Below are positions 1 to 9,040 of a DNA stretch of 64,000 bases, in pieces; within the stretch, counting starts at the first letter, position 1; each line of letters begins with the position of its first letter. Origin of the DNA: JAENVT01 sp039931555 (GTDB lineage Bacteria; Actinomycetota; Acidimicrobiia; Acidimicrobiales; Ilumatobacteraceae); the NCBI GenBank assembly GCA_039931555.1, contig JBDTRP010000070.1, forward strand, positions 1 to 64,000. Direction: 5' to 3'. The notes below the pieces were generated by a model that had not been told where the DNA came from, made no database searches, and saw nothing but the letters and a program-made list of their open reading frames with translations. Position numbers and translations under genes: made by a program.

Positions 1-91
1 CTTGCTGTCGAGACCGCTTGATGCGGCCACGCTCGAAGCGCAGATCCTCGTGCCCTGCCGCGCCAAGGCCAAGGTGCCCAACACGCCATGA
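1..91 (+). CDS. C-terminal end of an unidentified gene (cut by window edge)
   Basis: An open frame enters from the left edge and ends at TGA 89-91 after 29 residues, LLSRPLDAATLEAQILVPCR followed by AKAKVPNTP. The stop overlaps the ATG of the following diguanylate cyclase by four bases (ATGA), so the two are probably co-transcribed and translationally coupled. The RPLD.ATLEAQI stretch loosely resembles the last strand and helix of a response-regulator receiver domain. That would fit a signalling operon, but the fragment is too short to assign a function. Confidence 0.5.
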   Translation, partial: LLSRPLDAATLEAQILVPCRAKAKVPNTP

Positions 92-1353
92 CCGAGTTCA
101 CAGGCGAGATGCAGGAACTTGCCGACATGCTCGACGCACTGCCCGAGCAAGTCGTGCGTTATCGGCTCCCCGACCTCACCATCGTGTACTGCAACTCGTC
201 GTGGGCGGCATGGTACGACGGCACCCCGGCCGAGATGCTGGGTCGCCGACTCGACGAGTTCCTGTCGGAGGATGGCTTGGAAGGGCTCCACGCTCAACTC
301 GGCAAGCTCGGTCCGGACAACCCGCTCGTCGCCGACGTCGTCATCCGCGAAGCACCCAACACGCCGGGGCAATGGGTCGAATGGGTCGACCGGTACCTTC
401 CGGGAGTCGACGGGGCCCAAGTGCTCGCCGTGGGTCGCGACGTGACGGCGCGCTACATCGCCGAGTCGAAGTTGGCCGACAGCGAAGCCCGGTTCCGCGA
501 CTTGGCAGACAAATCGGCCGATGTGATCTGGCACTTTGCCCTGCAGCCGTACCCCCACTTCGACTACGTGAGCCCGTCGGTCGAGAAGATCTTGGGCTAT
601 CCGCCTTCGTACTTCCTCGACGACTTCAACCAGTTCCTCGACATCCTCAGCAGCGACGACCGAGCAATGATCGATCGAGCGTTCATGGGCGACCACTTGC
701 CAGAGCGTTCCGACTTCCACTTCCGCCATGCCAACGGCTCGACCGTCATCGGCGAGATGCAGACTCGGACCTTCGACGGCGGGCTGCAGGGTGTGGGACG
801 CGACGTCACCGAATTGCGCAATCTCGAGGAACGCCTCGTCGCCCTGGCGCTGCGCGACCCGCTGACCGGTCTGGCCAATCGGCGCCTGCTCAAAGAACTG
901 CTCGACGCCGACCTGGCTCGCACGCACCGCGCCGGTGCGCCGCTGGCCGTGGCCTACCTCGATCTCGACGACTTCAAGAGCGTCAACGACACCTATGGCC
1001 ACGATGCCGGCGACGTCGTGCTGTGCGAGACTGCCCGCCGATTGCTGACCATCGTTCGTGGCGCCGACGTGGTGGCCCGCCTCGGTGGTGACGAGTTCGT
1101 GATCGCCTACGAGCCCAACGACCCTGGCGCCGACCGCCTCGTGCAACGCATCGACGACGCCCTGTCGCTGCCGATCGAGATCACACCCACGTTGGCGTTG
1201 TCGTGCCGAGCGAGTGTCGGAGTGGCCGATACGCGCACGTCCGGACGGGACGCGGCGACCCTGATCGCCGCCGCCGACGCAGCGATGTACAGGGTCAAGC
1301 GCACGCGCCACCGTGGCATCCGACGCGTGATGCCCGACTCGTTGGCGCGATAG
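88..1353 (+). CDS. PAS-PAS-GGDEF diguanylate cyclase
   Basis: Predicted cytoplasmic diguanylate cyclase making cyclic di-GMP from two GTP. The 421-residue protein has two N-terminal PAS sensor domains (about residues 10-120 and 130-250) and then a GGDEF domain (about 265-415) opening with DPLTGLANRR. The active-site motif GGDEF is intact, and an RGAD inhibitory-site motif sits five residues before it, so product inhibition is likely. There is no signal peptide, membrane segment or EAL domain. The ATG overlaps the previous stop by four bases, suggesting the upstream protein acts in the same pathway. The PAS ligands cannot be told from sequence. Confidence 0.9.
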   Translation: MTEFTGEMQELADMLDALPEQVVRYRLPDLTIVYCNSSWAAWYDGTPAEMLGRRLDEFLSEDGLEGLHAQLGKLGPDNPLVADVVIREAPNTPGQWVEWVDRYLPGVDGAQVLAVGRDVTARYIAESKLADSEARFRDLADKSADVIWHFALQPYPHFDYVSPSVEKILGYPPSYFLDDFNQFLDILSSDDRAMIDRAFMGDHLPERSDFHFRHANGSTVIGEMQTRTFDGGLQGVGRDVTELRNLEERLVALALRDPLTGLANRRLLKELLDADLARTHRAGAPLAVAYLDLDDFKSVNDTYGHDAGDVVLCETARRLLTIVRGADVVARLGGDEFVIAYEPNDPGADRLVQRIDDALSLPIEITPTLALSCRASVGVADTRTSGRDAATLIAAADAAMYRVKRTRHRGIRRVMPDSLAR

Positions 1354-1384
1354 GCACCCGGTAGGGCACCGACTCGTACCTCGG

Positions 1385-1390
1385 TAGGCT
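1385..1390 (+). promoter_or_regulatory. -10 element of a predicted leaderless promoter (PAC2 gene)
   Basis: TAGGCT lies 8 bases before the ATG at 1399. A start site about 6-8 bases after the hexamer would put the mRNA 5' end at the start codon. This supports ATG 1399 over the upstream TTG at 1390. Confidence 0.6.
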
Positions 1391-1398
1391 TGCGGGCG

Positions 1399-2307
1399 AT
1401 GGACCACGTTCGCTGGATGGCCCAACCGACGCTGCAACGACCGACGATCATCGCCGCGTTCACCGGGTGGAACGATGCGGGCGACGCGGCCAGCAACAGC
1501 GTGCGCCACCTGATCGAGGCCTGGAATGCGCAGCCCCTCGCCGAGATCGACCCGGAGGAGTTCACCGACTTCGCCACCGTGCGCCCCCACGTGCGCCTCA
1601 GTGCCGGAATGACACGTTCGATCGTCTGGCCGACGGTCGGCTTGTGGAGCGCGTCGACACCCGGAGGCGATGTCATCTTGGTGCTCGGCCCCGAACCAGC
1701 GCTTCGTTGGCGGTTGTTCGGTGAGCAGATCGTCGCCGCCGCCCAGCGATTCGGGGCGTCGATGCTGCTGACTCTGGGTGCGCTGCTGGCCGATGTTCCG
1801 CACTCGCGACCGGTGCAGCTGATGGGAACCGCAACCGACCAGACGATGATCGATCGCTTCGACCTGCAGCGATCGCGCTACGAAGGCCCCACTGGCATCG
1901 TCGGTGTGTTGCACGACGCGTTCGCCCACACTGATCTGCCGTCAGCCTCCTTGTGGGCTGCGGTGCCTGCGTACGCCTCGCAGGTTCCCTCCCCGAAGGC
2001 CGCGCTCGCTCTCGTCGAGCGGGCCTGTGAGATGTTGGGATGTCCCGCGTCGACGGCTCGCCTGGTCGCCGACGCTGGCGAGTACGACGCCAGGGTCTCG
2101 GCGTTCGTCGGTGACGACGACGACCTGATCGGCTACGTCTCGCGACTCGAGTCGCTGGCCGACAGTGGCGAGCTCGATGACGACGGCGACGACGAGGACG
2201 ACGAGGTCGGAGGCAACGAGCCGATCGACGACACTCGGCTCAACAGCGACGAGCTGATGGCCGAGGTCGAACGCTTCCTGCGCGACCAGGGCGACAGCGC
2301 CTCGTAG
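1399..2307 (+). CDS. PAC2 family protein
   Basis: Member of the PAC2 family (proteasome-assembly-chaperone-like fold), common in actinobacteria and without a firm biochemical role. The family signature lies at the N-terminus: QRPTIIAAFTGWNDAGDAAS, followed by a conserved hydrophobic core including LLTLGALLADVPHSRPV. The C-terminus is very acidic, a run of Asp and Glu around residues 240-285. There is no signal peptide. The start is set at ATG 1399 because a TAGGCT -10 hexamer lies 8 bases upstream. The gene converges on the NUDIX gene with a gap of 12 bases. Confidence 0.85.
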   Translation: MDHVRWMAQPTLQRPTIIAAFTGWNDAGDAASNSVRHLIEAWNAQPLAEIDPEEFTDFATVRPHVRLSAGMTRSIVWPTVGLWSASTPGGDVILVLGPEPALRWRLFGEQIVAAAQRFGASMLLTLGALLADVPHSRPVQLMGTATDQTMIDRFDLQRSRYEGPTGIVGVLHDAFAHTDLPSASLWAAVPAYASQVPSPKAALALVERACEMLGCPASTARLVADAGEYDARVSAFVGDDDDLIGYVSRLESLADSGELDDDGDDEDDEVGGNEPIDDTRLNSDELMAEVERFLRDQGDSAS

Positions 2308-2319
2308 GGCGCTCCATCG

Positions 2320-3021
2320 TCAGGTCGGCTGGCCTCTCCACATCGGCGAGCGCGGCGCCTCGAACGCCGTCGTGATCGGGTGTCCGTCGATGGCGGCGAA
2401 TGCCATCGGGCCCCACCAGTTCGCGCCGGCAACCGGCCACGGCAGTTCGTCGCGGTTGAACCATCCGACGCCTGCCGTCTCCAAAGGATGGGCGACGAGA
2501 TCGCCGCCGACGGCATTGCAGTGGAACAGCAGCAGGTACATCGCGAACCGGGTGAAGCCCATTCGCTGGCCGTCGATGACTGCCAGCAACTGCACCGGCT
2601 CGCAATGGATGCCGGTTTCCTCGTGTACCTCTTTGACGACGACCTCTGACGGCGAGTAGCCGACGTCGGCCCACCCGGTCGGGTACAGCCAGATGCCGCT
2701 GTCCGCCCGCTGCACCAGCAGGATCTCGCCTGCCTCGTTGCCGACGACCGCGCCAACGGCGACCTTCGGCGTGACGTACCCGGGCACGCCCTCCCCGATC
2801 GACTCCATCCATTCCTGCACGAAGTGGTCGCGCTCGCGGCGCACCTCCAAGGCTTCGTCGGCCGCGCCTTTGATGTCGGCAGCGACGTGCAGGATCTCCT
2901 CGAACCGCTCGCGTTCGTAGAGGCTCTCGGTGAAGCCGAGACCGGTGCGGGCGATGGCTGCCAGCGACTCGCTCCAGCGCACCAGGTCCCGGGTGAAATC
3001 GTTGGGCGCTGCATCGCTCAC
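2320..3021 (-). CDS. NUDIX hydrolase with N-terminal helical extension
   Basis: Predicted hydrolase of a nucleoside diphosphate linked to another moiety. About 100 N-terminal residues form a charged helical extension of the type seen in ADP-ribose-pyrophosphatase-like NUDIX proteins. The catalytic domain follows. Its NUDIX box GYSPSEVVVKEVHEETGI fits GX5EX7REUXEEXGU except that Lys replaces the usual Arg; the metal-binding EVHEE is intact. The start is GTG 3021, which overlaps the stop of glnD (GTGA), so it is the downstream gene of a glnD operon. Substrate is unknown. Confidence 0.85.
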   Translation of the reverse strand: MSDAAPNDFTRDLVRWSESLAAIARTGLGFTESLYERERFEEILHVAADIKGAADEALEVRRERDHFVQEWMESIGEGVPGYVTPKVAVGAVVGNEAGEILLVQRADSGIWLYPTGWADVGYSPSEVVVKEVHEETGIHCEPVQLLAVIDGQRMGFTRFAMYLLLFHCNAVGGDLVAHPLETAGVGWFNRDELPWPVAGANWWGPMAFAAIDGHPITTAFEAPRSPMWRGQPT

Positions 3022-5315
3022 GATGGCGACCCTACGGCATGCAGCAAGGCACGTTCGATCTCGGCGCGGTGGTATGGATCGGTGACGGTAGCGCCGCTCG
3101 AGGTACGGACGTAGAAGCTGTCGACGACGCTCGGGCCGATGGTTTGCACTGTGGCGTGGCGGATGTCGAGACCCATCTCGGAGAGGGCAGTGGCAACCCG
3201 GTGCAGCAGACCGATCGAGTCAGGTGCGCGCACTTCGATCACCGTGGCGTTACTGCTGGCGGCATCGACGAAGGTCACCGATGGGGGCGACACCGAGGCG
3301 GCCGCAGGCCGCCGGCGACGGCGATAGGTGCGGGCGCGCTCGGCGAGACGCGCCGACAGCGCCAATTCGCCCGACAACGCCCGACGGACGTCGGCGACGA
3401 CGCCCGCCCAGTCGGCGCGGTGCGCTGGCTCGGCGACCCGGAACAGCGATGCCGCCATGCCCTGTTCGTCACTGTGCGCACGCGCTCCGACCACATCGAT
3501 GCCATGCAATGCCAGTACCCCGGCAAGGCGCCCGAACATGCCCGGACGGTCGATGTTGACCACGATGATCCGGGGCCCATCGACGGTGACGGCGATCTCG
3601 CCGGCGCCCATCATGGCCAAGATGTCGGCCGTCGGGAACGGTGAACTGCGCTCGGGCCCACCACCCACGCCGTCGGCGACGCCGAGGCGCAGCTTCACCC
3701 GCTCGACCAGCTCCTCAACGAGTTCGGCCTTCCACGGGCTCCATGCCGACGACCCGGTCGCCAGCGAATCGGCCTCGGTCAGTGCGTGCAGGAGGTCGAG
3801 GAACCCCACGCTGCCGACCGCCTCGGCGACCATGTCGATGGTCACCGGATCGTCGAGGTCACGGCGCGTGGCGACGTCGGGCAACAACAGATGATGGCGC
3901 ACCAACCCGACCAGATGGTCGGTGTCACGCTCGCCGTACCCCATGCGCGGTGCGATGACCGCGACCAGTTCCTCGCCCCGCTCCGTGTGGTCACCCGGAT
4001 AGCCCTTGCCGATGTCGTGCAGCAACGCGCCGATCACGAGCAGGTCGGGGCGAGCGACACGATCAGCCAGCAATGCCGCCTGGGTCGCTGCTTCCCACAG
4101 ATGCCGGTCGACCGTGAAGCGGTGATACGCGTTTCGCTGCGGGCGCGACCGCACTGGCTCCCACTCCGGCAGCATGCGGCTGAACAGCTCGGCCTGGTCG
4201 AGTGATTCGAGCACCGGGATCGCCCGCGGGCCCTCGAGTAAGAGCGCCACCAACTCGTCAGCGGCGCCGGTCGGCCACGGTGTCGGCCATTCCGGTGTGC
4301 GCTCCTGCAATGTCTCGAGGGCTCGGGTCGCGATGGGCGACTCGCTACGCGCCGCCCCGACGGCGACCTGCAGCATGAGCGTGGGATCGCGTTCGGGCCA
4401 CACATCGACGCCCAACTCGACCTCGCCGTTGCGGAGGGTGACACCCGAGGCCAGGGGTCGCGGCTTCATCGGCTCCTTCGCGGCGCGGGCGACGGCGTGC
4501 CAGGCCCGATCAAACTGCCACGACAGCGTGCGCGCCGATGACGACACCGCTGCCATCAGGTCGTCGGCGGTGCCGAAGGCCCCGGCCGCGGCGATTGCAT
4601 CCTGGTCCTCCAAGCGCATCACCTCGCCGGCGATGGGCGCCACACGGTGCAGCGCGACCCGCGCCCGCAGCAGCGTGTCATACGCCGCTGCGAGAGCCGC
4701 AGGTGTCTCGGCCGCGATTCCACGGCCGGCGGCATCGATCCAACGCAACTCGTGCATGTCGCGCAGGCCGCCGCGGCCTTCCTTGATGTTCGGCTCGAGC
4801 AGAAATGCCACCTCGCCGTCGTTGCGATGACGATCGAGCCCACGATCTCGAAGGAGCCTCAGCCACGCGCCGGCATCGGCCTTCCAGGCCCGGCTCGCAG
4901 CGTCGAGCACCTCGGCCGCCAGCTCTCGGTCTCCGGCGAGCCAGCGCCCGGCCAGCAACGTCGTGGCTGTATCGAGCTGATCCGAGCCGACCGACAACTT
5001 CTGGTCGGCAGCGCGCACGGCATGCCCGAGATGGATGCCCGTGTCCCAGATCGGATACCACAGGTCGGAGAGACTCGATGCGATCTTCTCGGCACCGCCG
5101 CGGTGCACGACCATCACGTCGATGTCGCTGCGCGGTGCCATCTCGCGCCGGCCGGTGCCTCCGACCGCCAGCAGACACACGCCCGACGTATCGCCGAAGA
5201 CGTTGCCGTAGAGATCGATGAGCCAGTGGTCGATCTCGGCCGTCCACGACTCGCACCACGCCCGCCCCTGCAGGGTGGTGTCGGCGAGCAAACGATCGCG
5301 TCTGGCGAGTATCAC
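3018..5315 (-). CDS. glnD: PII uridylyltransferase / uridylyl-removing enzyme
   Basis: Bifunctional sensor of nitrogen status that modifies the PII protein (adenylylation in many actinobacteria) and removes the group in response to glutamine. Domains in order are a nucleotidyltransferase domain with GGTGRREMAPRSDID, an HD hydrolase domain with LLHDIGKGYPGDHTERG, and two C-terminal ACT domains. Length, about 765 residues, is normal. Two GTG starts are possible, 5345 and 5315. I prefer 5315 because CACAAT lies 6 bases upstream, matching the leaderless pattern of this genome. No glnB or amt is adjacent. The downstream NUDIX gene overlaps it by four bases. Confidence 0.9.
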   Translation of the reverse strand: MILARRDRLLADTTLQGRAWCESWTAEIDHWLIDLYGNVFGDTSGVCLLAVGGTGRREMAPRSDIDVMVVHRGGAEKIASSLSDLWYPIWDTGIHLGHAVRAADQKLSVGSDQLDTATTLLAGRWLAGDRELAAEVLDAASRAWKADAGAWLRLLRDRGLDRHRNDGEVAFLLEPNIKEGRGGLRDMHELRWIDAAGRGIAAETPAALAAAYDTLLRARVALHRVAPIAGEVMRLEDQDAIAAAGAFGTADDLMAAVSSSARTLSWQFDRAWHAVARAAKEPMKPRPLASGVTLRNGEVELGVDVWPERDPTLMLQVAVGAARSESPIATRALETLQERTPEWPTPWPTGAADELVALLLEGPRAIPVLESLDQAELFSRMLPEWEPVRSRPQRNAYHRFTVDRHLWEAATQAALLADRVARPDLLVIGALLHDIGKGYPGDHTERGEELVAVIAPRMGYGERDTDHLVGLVRHHLLLPDVATRRDLDDPVTIDMVAEAVGSVGFLDLLHALTEADSLATGSSAWSPWKAELVEELVERVKLRLGVADGVGGGPERSSPFPTADILAMMGAGEIAVTVDGPRIIVVNIDRPGMFGRLAGVLALHGIDVVGARAHSDEQGMAASLFRVAEPAHRADWAGVVADVRRALSGELALSARLAERARTYRRRRRPAAASVSPPSVTFVDAASSNATVIEVRAPDSIGLLHRVATALSEMGLDIRHATVQTIGPSVVDSFYVRTSSGATVTDPYHRAEIERALLHAVGSPS

Positions 5316-5374
5316 TGGAGCATTGTGCCGTGCGCTGTCGATCACGGGCGAGAACGCCGGCCACTCGACCCCTC

Positions 5375-5380
5375 TACAAT
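5375..5380 (+). promoter_or_regulatory. -10 element of a predicted leaderless promoter (solute-binding protein)
   Basis: TACAAT lies 6 bases before ATG 5387. It fixes the start of the lipoprotein gene and lies inside the short divergent gap shared with glnD. Confidence 0.65.
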
Positions 5381-5386
5381 CCGACC

Positions 5387-6670
5387 ATGCCCCGCTCACC
5401 ACGCCTTCCATATGCGGCGTTGGCGACCGTCGGGCTGCTGATTCCGGTGGCCGGGTGCAGTTCCGATCCCGCAAGCGCACCATCGACCGTTCCCCCGCCC
5501 ACGACGACACCAGTCGTGCGTGTCGACGACGGCGTGCTGACGATCGGCGTGCTGACCCCACAGGGCAGCGCCAACGCCGACATCGGCCAAGCCATCCGCG
5601 CCGCGGTCACCCTGGCCGTCGACACGATCAACAAGGCCGGCGGCTACAACGGCCGCAACGTCGTCCTGCGCCCGGCCGACGAGGGAGTCGCCGGAGTCGG
5701 GATCGACCCGGCCATCGCCAAGCTGCTGAGCGAGCAGGTCGACGCGATCGTCGGTCCCGCTTCCTCGACGAATGCCCTCGCCGGATTGAGCGAGATCGTC
5801 GATTCCGGTGTCGTGGCGTGCTCGCCCACGGCGTCGGCTCGGTTGCTCGACGACTACCCGGACAAGAACCTGTTCTTCCGGACCATCCCATCCGACTCGA
5901 TGCAGGCCTTGGCGATTGCCGAGGCCGTCGACCGCACCGGAGCCACCCGGGCCACGGTCACCTACATCGACGACGGCTACGGCCAGGGCTTCGCCGATTC
6001 CGTGAAGACCGCATTGGCGTTGAAGGGGATCGAGCAACGGGCGGTCATCCCATACTCGGCCGACAACGTGTCGATCAAGGCTGCCGCAGCGAAGGTCGTC
6101 GGGGCCGCGACCGGTGTGATCGTGGTGATCGGCGATGCCACGTCGGGACCGGTGATGTTGGGCGAGGTCGACGCGCAGGAGCGCAACGTCTTGCCCCAGT
6201 ACGTCGTGAACGACGCGATGCGACGCCCCACGGCCTCCGCCGAGCCGATGGGCGCCTCGCTGGCGTCGCGGGTCAGGGGCATCTCACCCGTTGCCTACAG
6301 CAGCGACGCACAGTTCCTCGCCCAACTGGGGGCGACGCCAGCCGACCCCAGCCCGTACGCAGCGAACGCGTTCGACTGCGTCAACCTCATCGCTCTCGCG
6401 GCGCTCGCCGCCAATTCGACACAGCCCGACGCGATCGCTCTCGAGATCCCCCTGGTCAGCGACAGTGGTTCTCCGTGCATGACGTTCGTCGATTGCCGCG
6501 ACGACATCGCTGCCGGCAGCAACATCAACTACGACGGTCCGGGCGGCACGCTGACCATCGGTGCCGACGGCGATCTGGCCGCCGCGGTGTTCGACCTTTT
6601 CGGTTTCGACGAGGCGGGACGCGACGTCAACGTCGGCACCGTGCGCTGCACCCTCAGAGACTGCTCATGA
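5387..6670 (+). CDS. Branched-chain-amino-acid-type ABC transporter substrate-binding lipoprotein
   Basis: Exported solute-binding protein of the LivJ/Peripla_BP_6 type. The N-terminus is a lipoprotein signal with lipobox PVAGC at about residues 20-24, followed by a Ser/Thr/Pro-rich linker. The type I periplasmic binding fold begins at LTIGVLTPQGSANADIGQAI and includes IVGPASSTNALAGLSEIVDS and a YIDDGYGQGFADSVK segment. No permease or ATPase gene is adjacent, so it is an orphan binding protein, either serving a distant transporter or acting as a sensor. The start follows the TACAAT hexamer. The 3' end overlaps convergent hemQ by 17 bases. Confidence 0.85.
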   Translation: MPRSPRLPYAALATVGLLIPVAGCSSDPASAPSTVPPPTTTPVVRVDDGVLTIGVLTPQGSANADIGQAIRAAVTLAVDTINKAGGYNGRNVVLRPADEGVAGVGIDPAIAKLLSEQVDAIVGPASSTNALAGLSEIVDSGVVACSPTASARLLDDYPDKNLFFRTIPSDSMQALAIAEAVDRTGATRATVTYIDDGYGQGFADSVKTALALKGIEQRAVIPYSADNVSIKAAAAKVVGAATGVIVVIGDATSGPVMLGEVDAQERNVLPQYVVNDAMRRPTASAEPMGASLASRVRGISPVAYSSDAQFLAQLGATPADPSPYAANAFDCVNLIALAALAANSTQPDAIALEIPLVSDSGSPCMTFVDCRDDIAAGSNINYDGPGGTLTIGADGDLAAAVFDLFGFDEAGRDVNVGTVRCTLRDCS

Positions 6671-7343
6671 CCTCTTCCACCGGTGTCACCATTCCGGTGT
6701 AGAACGGGCCGAAGTCGGCATACACGGCCGACGCCTCGTCGAAGCGCATGGTGTAGACGACTTCTTTGAGATCGTCGGGATGCACACCGAACAGGGTGAC
6801 ACCCCATTCGTAGTCGTCGAGCCCCGCCGAGCCCGTGATGTACTGGGCGATGCGACCGGCGTACCTGCGACCGCTGGCGCCGTGCTCGTGCATCAACTCA
6901 CTGCGACGATCGAACGGCAGCGTGAACCAGTTGGCGTCGGGGTCGCGCTTCTTGCTCATCGGATAGAAGCACCACGCCGGCATGGCGTAGTCGACGTGAC
7001 TCGGCGGGATCGTGGGGTAGAGCCGCGGCTGCTTCATCGCGTCGGGCATCTGCGCGGCGTACTCGCTGACCTCGCTGAGGCTGACGTACGAATCGACGAT
7101 CTCGAGCCCGGCGTGCTGCACCGCAGTCTGCAGCGCACGAAGTTCACGAAGGTTCTCATGGACGGCCATCACGGCTACATCACACTTGTGACCCAGCGTC
7201 GCGATCGTCACCACCTGGCACCCGGCAGCCTGGGCCGCCTTCACCGCGGCGACCGCGGCTTCGGAATCGAACATGGGCGTCGGCTTGCAGAACAGGTGCA
7301 GCACACCAACGCCGATTGACGGCGAGACGGGTTCGCTCTTCAT
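6654..7343 (-). CDS. hemQ: Coproheme decarboxylase (chlorite-dismutase family)
   Basis: Last enzyme of the coproporphyrin-dependent haem pathway of Gram-positive bacteria: oxidative decarboxylation of coproheme to haem b. The 229-residue chain matches the actinobacterial HemQ form. The signature WCFYPMSKKRDPDANWFTLP is followed by MHEHGASGRRYAGRI with the proximal-histidine region, and then DDYEWGVTLFG. A TAGCCT hexamer (7350-7355) lies 6 bases before ATG 7343 and overlaps the stop codon of upstream fdhD, so hemQ has its own likely leaderless promoter as well as read-through from fdhD. Confidence 0.92.
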   Translation of the reverse strand: MKSEPVSPSIGVGVLHLFCKPTPMFDSEAAVAAVKAAQAAGCQVVTIATLGHKCDVAVMAVHENLRELRALQTAVQHAGLEIVDSYVSLSEVSEYAAQMPDAMKQPRLYPTIPPSHVDYAMPAWCFYPMSKKRDPDANWFTLPFDRRSELMHEHGASGRRYAGRIAQYITGSAGLDDYEWGVTLFGVHPDDLKEVVYTMRFDEASAVYADFGPFYTGMVTPVEEVMSSL

Positions 7344-7349
7344 GCGCTC

Positions 7350-7355
7350 AGGCTA
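7350..7355 (-). promoter_or_regulatory. -10 element of a predicted leaderless promoter (hemQ)
   Basis: TAGCCT on the minus strand, 6 bases before the hemQ ATG, sharing bases with the fdhD stop codon. Confidence 0.6.
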
Positions 7356-8156
7356 GGGCTGGATTCGCTCCGGCGCATAGACGTTGAGACGTTGATCCCG
7401 AACGAAACCGGCCAGGGTCAGCCCCGCCCGCCTGGCGGTTTGCACGGCCAGCGCGGTAGGCCCGCTGACAGCGACCAAGGTGCCGAACCCCGCCGCCCAC
7501 GCCTTTTGGACCAGCTCGAAACTTGCCCGACCACTGACGAACAATCCGAGGCCGGTGGCCGGCAGTCGGCCATCGAGCAACATACGCCCGACAACCTTGT
7601 CGACAGCGTTGTGGCGCCCCACGTCTTCACGGGTGATCAGCACCTCGCCGCTCGGCGTGAACGCGGCTGCTGCGTGCACCGCGCCTGTGGTCGAGAACAG
7701 CCCCTGCCCGGCAAGCGCAGTCGATGGCATGGCGGCCAGCACGTCGAGGGCGATGGCCGGCGTTGCGGGAAGCGGTTCGAGCCGATCACACAGCGCTTCG
7801 ATGGCGTCGTTGCCGCACAGTCCGCAACTGCTGGTGGTCGTGCCGAGGCGTGGCGTCGGGACCGGCGCCTTGCCCCCGGTCTCGACCGTGACGACGTTGA
7901 ACTCGCTCTCGCTGGCGGCACCGTCGGCGCAATACCGCACGCCGCTGACACGCGCACCGCCGAGCAGCCCATCGCTGAAGCAGAACCCGGCGGCCAGCTC
8001 GTAGTCGTTGCCGGGGGTCCGCATCGTCGTGCTGACAATGGCACCATCGAGCTGGATGGTCATCGGCTCTTCGACGATCAACTCGTCGGGCCGGCGCTGC
8101 AACGATCCATCTTCGTACACGGTGACGAGCAGCGACTCACTGCGACGACGAGCCAT
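7353..8156 (-). CDS. fdhD: Formate dehydrogenase accessory sulfurtransferase FdhD
   Basis: Sulfurtransferase that moves sulfur from a cysteine desulfurase to the molybdenum cofactor of formate dehydrogenase. The chain carries the conserved cysteine motif TTSSCGLCGND and the segment ITREDVGRHNAVDKVVG, both typical of FdhD. Length, 267 residues, is normal. The start is ATG 8156 (MARRRSES); TACCTT (8165-8170, minus strand) lies 8 bases upstream and fits a leaderless mRNA. No formate dehydrogenase gene lies in the window. The next gene on this strand is hemQ after 9 bases. Confidence 0.93.
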   Translation of the reverse strand: MARRRSESLLVTVYEDGSLQRRPDELIVEEPMTIQLDGAIVSTTMRTPGNDYELAAGFCFSDGLLGGARVSGVRYCADGAASESEFNVVTVETGGKAPVPTPRLGTTTSSCGLCGNDAIEALCDRLEPLPATPAIALDVLAAMPSTALAGQGLFSTTGAVHAAAAFTPSGEVLITREDVGRHNAVDKVVGRMLLDGRLPATGLGLFVSGRASFELVQKAWAAGFGTLVAVSGPTALAVQTARRAGLTLAGFVRDQRLNVYAPERIQP

Positions 8157-8164
8157 GACACACG

Positions 8165-8170
8165 AAGGTA
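8165..8170 (-). promoter_or_regulatory. -10 element of a predicted leaderless promoter (fdhD)
   Basis: TACCTT on the minus strand, 8 bases before ATG 8156. Confidence 0.55.
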
Positions 8171-8206
8171 TCCGACGATCGATCATTCGGGGAGGTGCAA
8201 CGGAAT

Positions 8207-9040
8207 ATGGTTCGCTCCATGGAACCAAGGAACAACGGTCGCATCCTCGCCGCGGAGCTCGTGGGCACCCTGGTGCTGATGCTCGGCGGGCCGGGCGTCG
8301 CCATCTTGCTGCCCACGTTGGGACTGCTGCCCGAGGGTGATGCGACGACCGGTGCCGGGCTGCTGAAGATCTTGATCATCGCCTTGGGGTTCGGCTTGTC
8401 GTTGTTGATCATGATGTACGTGATCGGACCGATCTCCGGCTGCCACATCAACCCGGCGGTCACGCTGGGCATGCTGTTGGCCCGCAAGGTCGATCTCACC
8501 CAAGCGGTGTACTCCTGGATCGGTCAGGTGGTCGGTGCGATCAGCGGCGTCGCCATCGTCTACGGCATCGCCAGTGGGCGCGACGGCTTCCAGCGCGGTC
8601 AGTTCGCAGCCAACCTGTGGTCCGGCAAGTACTACGGGCTCGGCTCAGCCATCGTGGTCGAGGTGGTCCTGACCGGCTTGCTGGTGATGGTCTTTCTGTT
8701 CACCACTACCAAGAAGTTCGCCCCCGGCATGGGTGGGATGGTCATCGGCCTCACGCTGACCTTGATCCACCTGATCTCGATCCCCGTCGACAACACCTCC
8801 GTCAACCCGGCCCGCAGCCTCGCCACAGCCCTCTTCGCCGACTCCCACACCGAGGCGCTGCAACAGCTGTGGGCGTTCATCGTCTTTCCGATGATCGGCG
8901 CGGTCGTGGGTGTCGTCATCTGGTTGATGCTCGACGATGCCCGCCTCGAAGACACCGAGCTCATGGAACTGCCGGGGGCGGCGGAACTTCGTAACGTGCT
9001 CGGCAACATCTCCGAAGGAATCGACGACCTCGGCGACTGA
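8207..9040 (+). CDS. Aquaporin / MIP family channel
   Basis: Six-helix channel of the major intrinsic protein family for water or small neutral solutes. Both pore motifs are present: HINPAVTLG in the first half and SVNPARSLAT in the second. Hydrophobic segments between them are regularly spaced. Two starts compete. ATG 8207 has a strong GGAGGT Shine-Dalgarno 10 bases upstream. ATG 8219 has TATGGT 7 bases upstream and would be leaderless. I chose 8207. The charged C-terminal tail of about 45 residues is unusual in length. The stop abuts the stop of the convergent oxidoreductase with no spacer (TGATCA). Confidence 0.9.
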   Translation: MVRSMEPRNNGRILAAELVGTLVLMLGGPGVAILLPTLGLLPEGDATTGAGLLKILIIALGFGLSLLIMMYVIGPISGCHINPAVTLGMLLARKVDLTQAVYSWIGQVVGAISGVAIVYGIASGRDGFQRGQFAANLWSGKYYGLGSAIVVEVVLTGLLVMVFLFTTTKKFAPGMGGMVIGLTLTLIHLISIPVDNTSVNPARSLATALFADSHTEALQQLWAFIVFPMIGAVVGVVIWLMLDDARLEDTELMELPGAAELRNVLGNISEGIDDLGD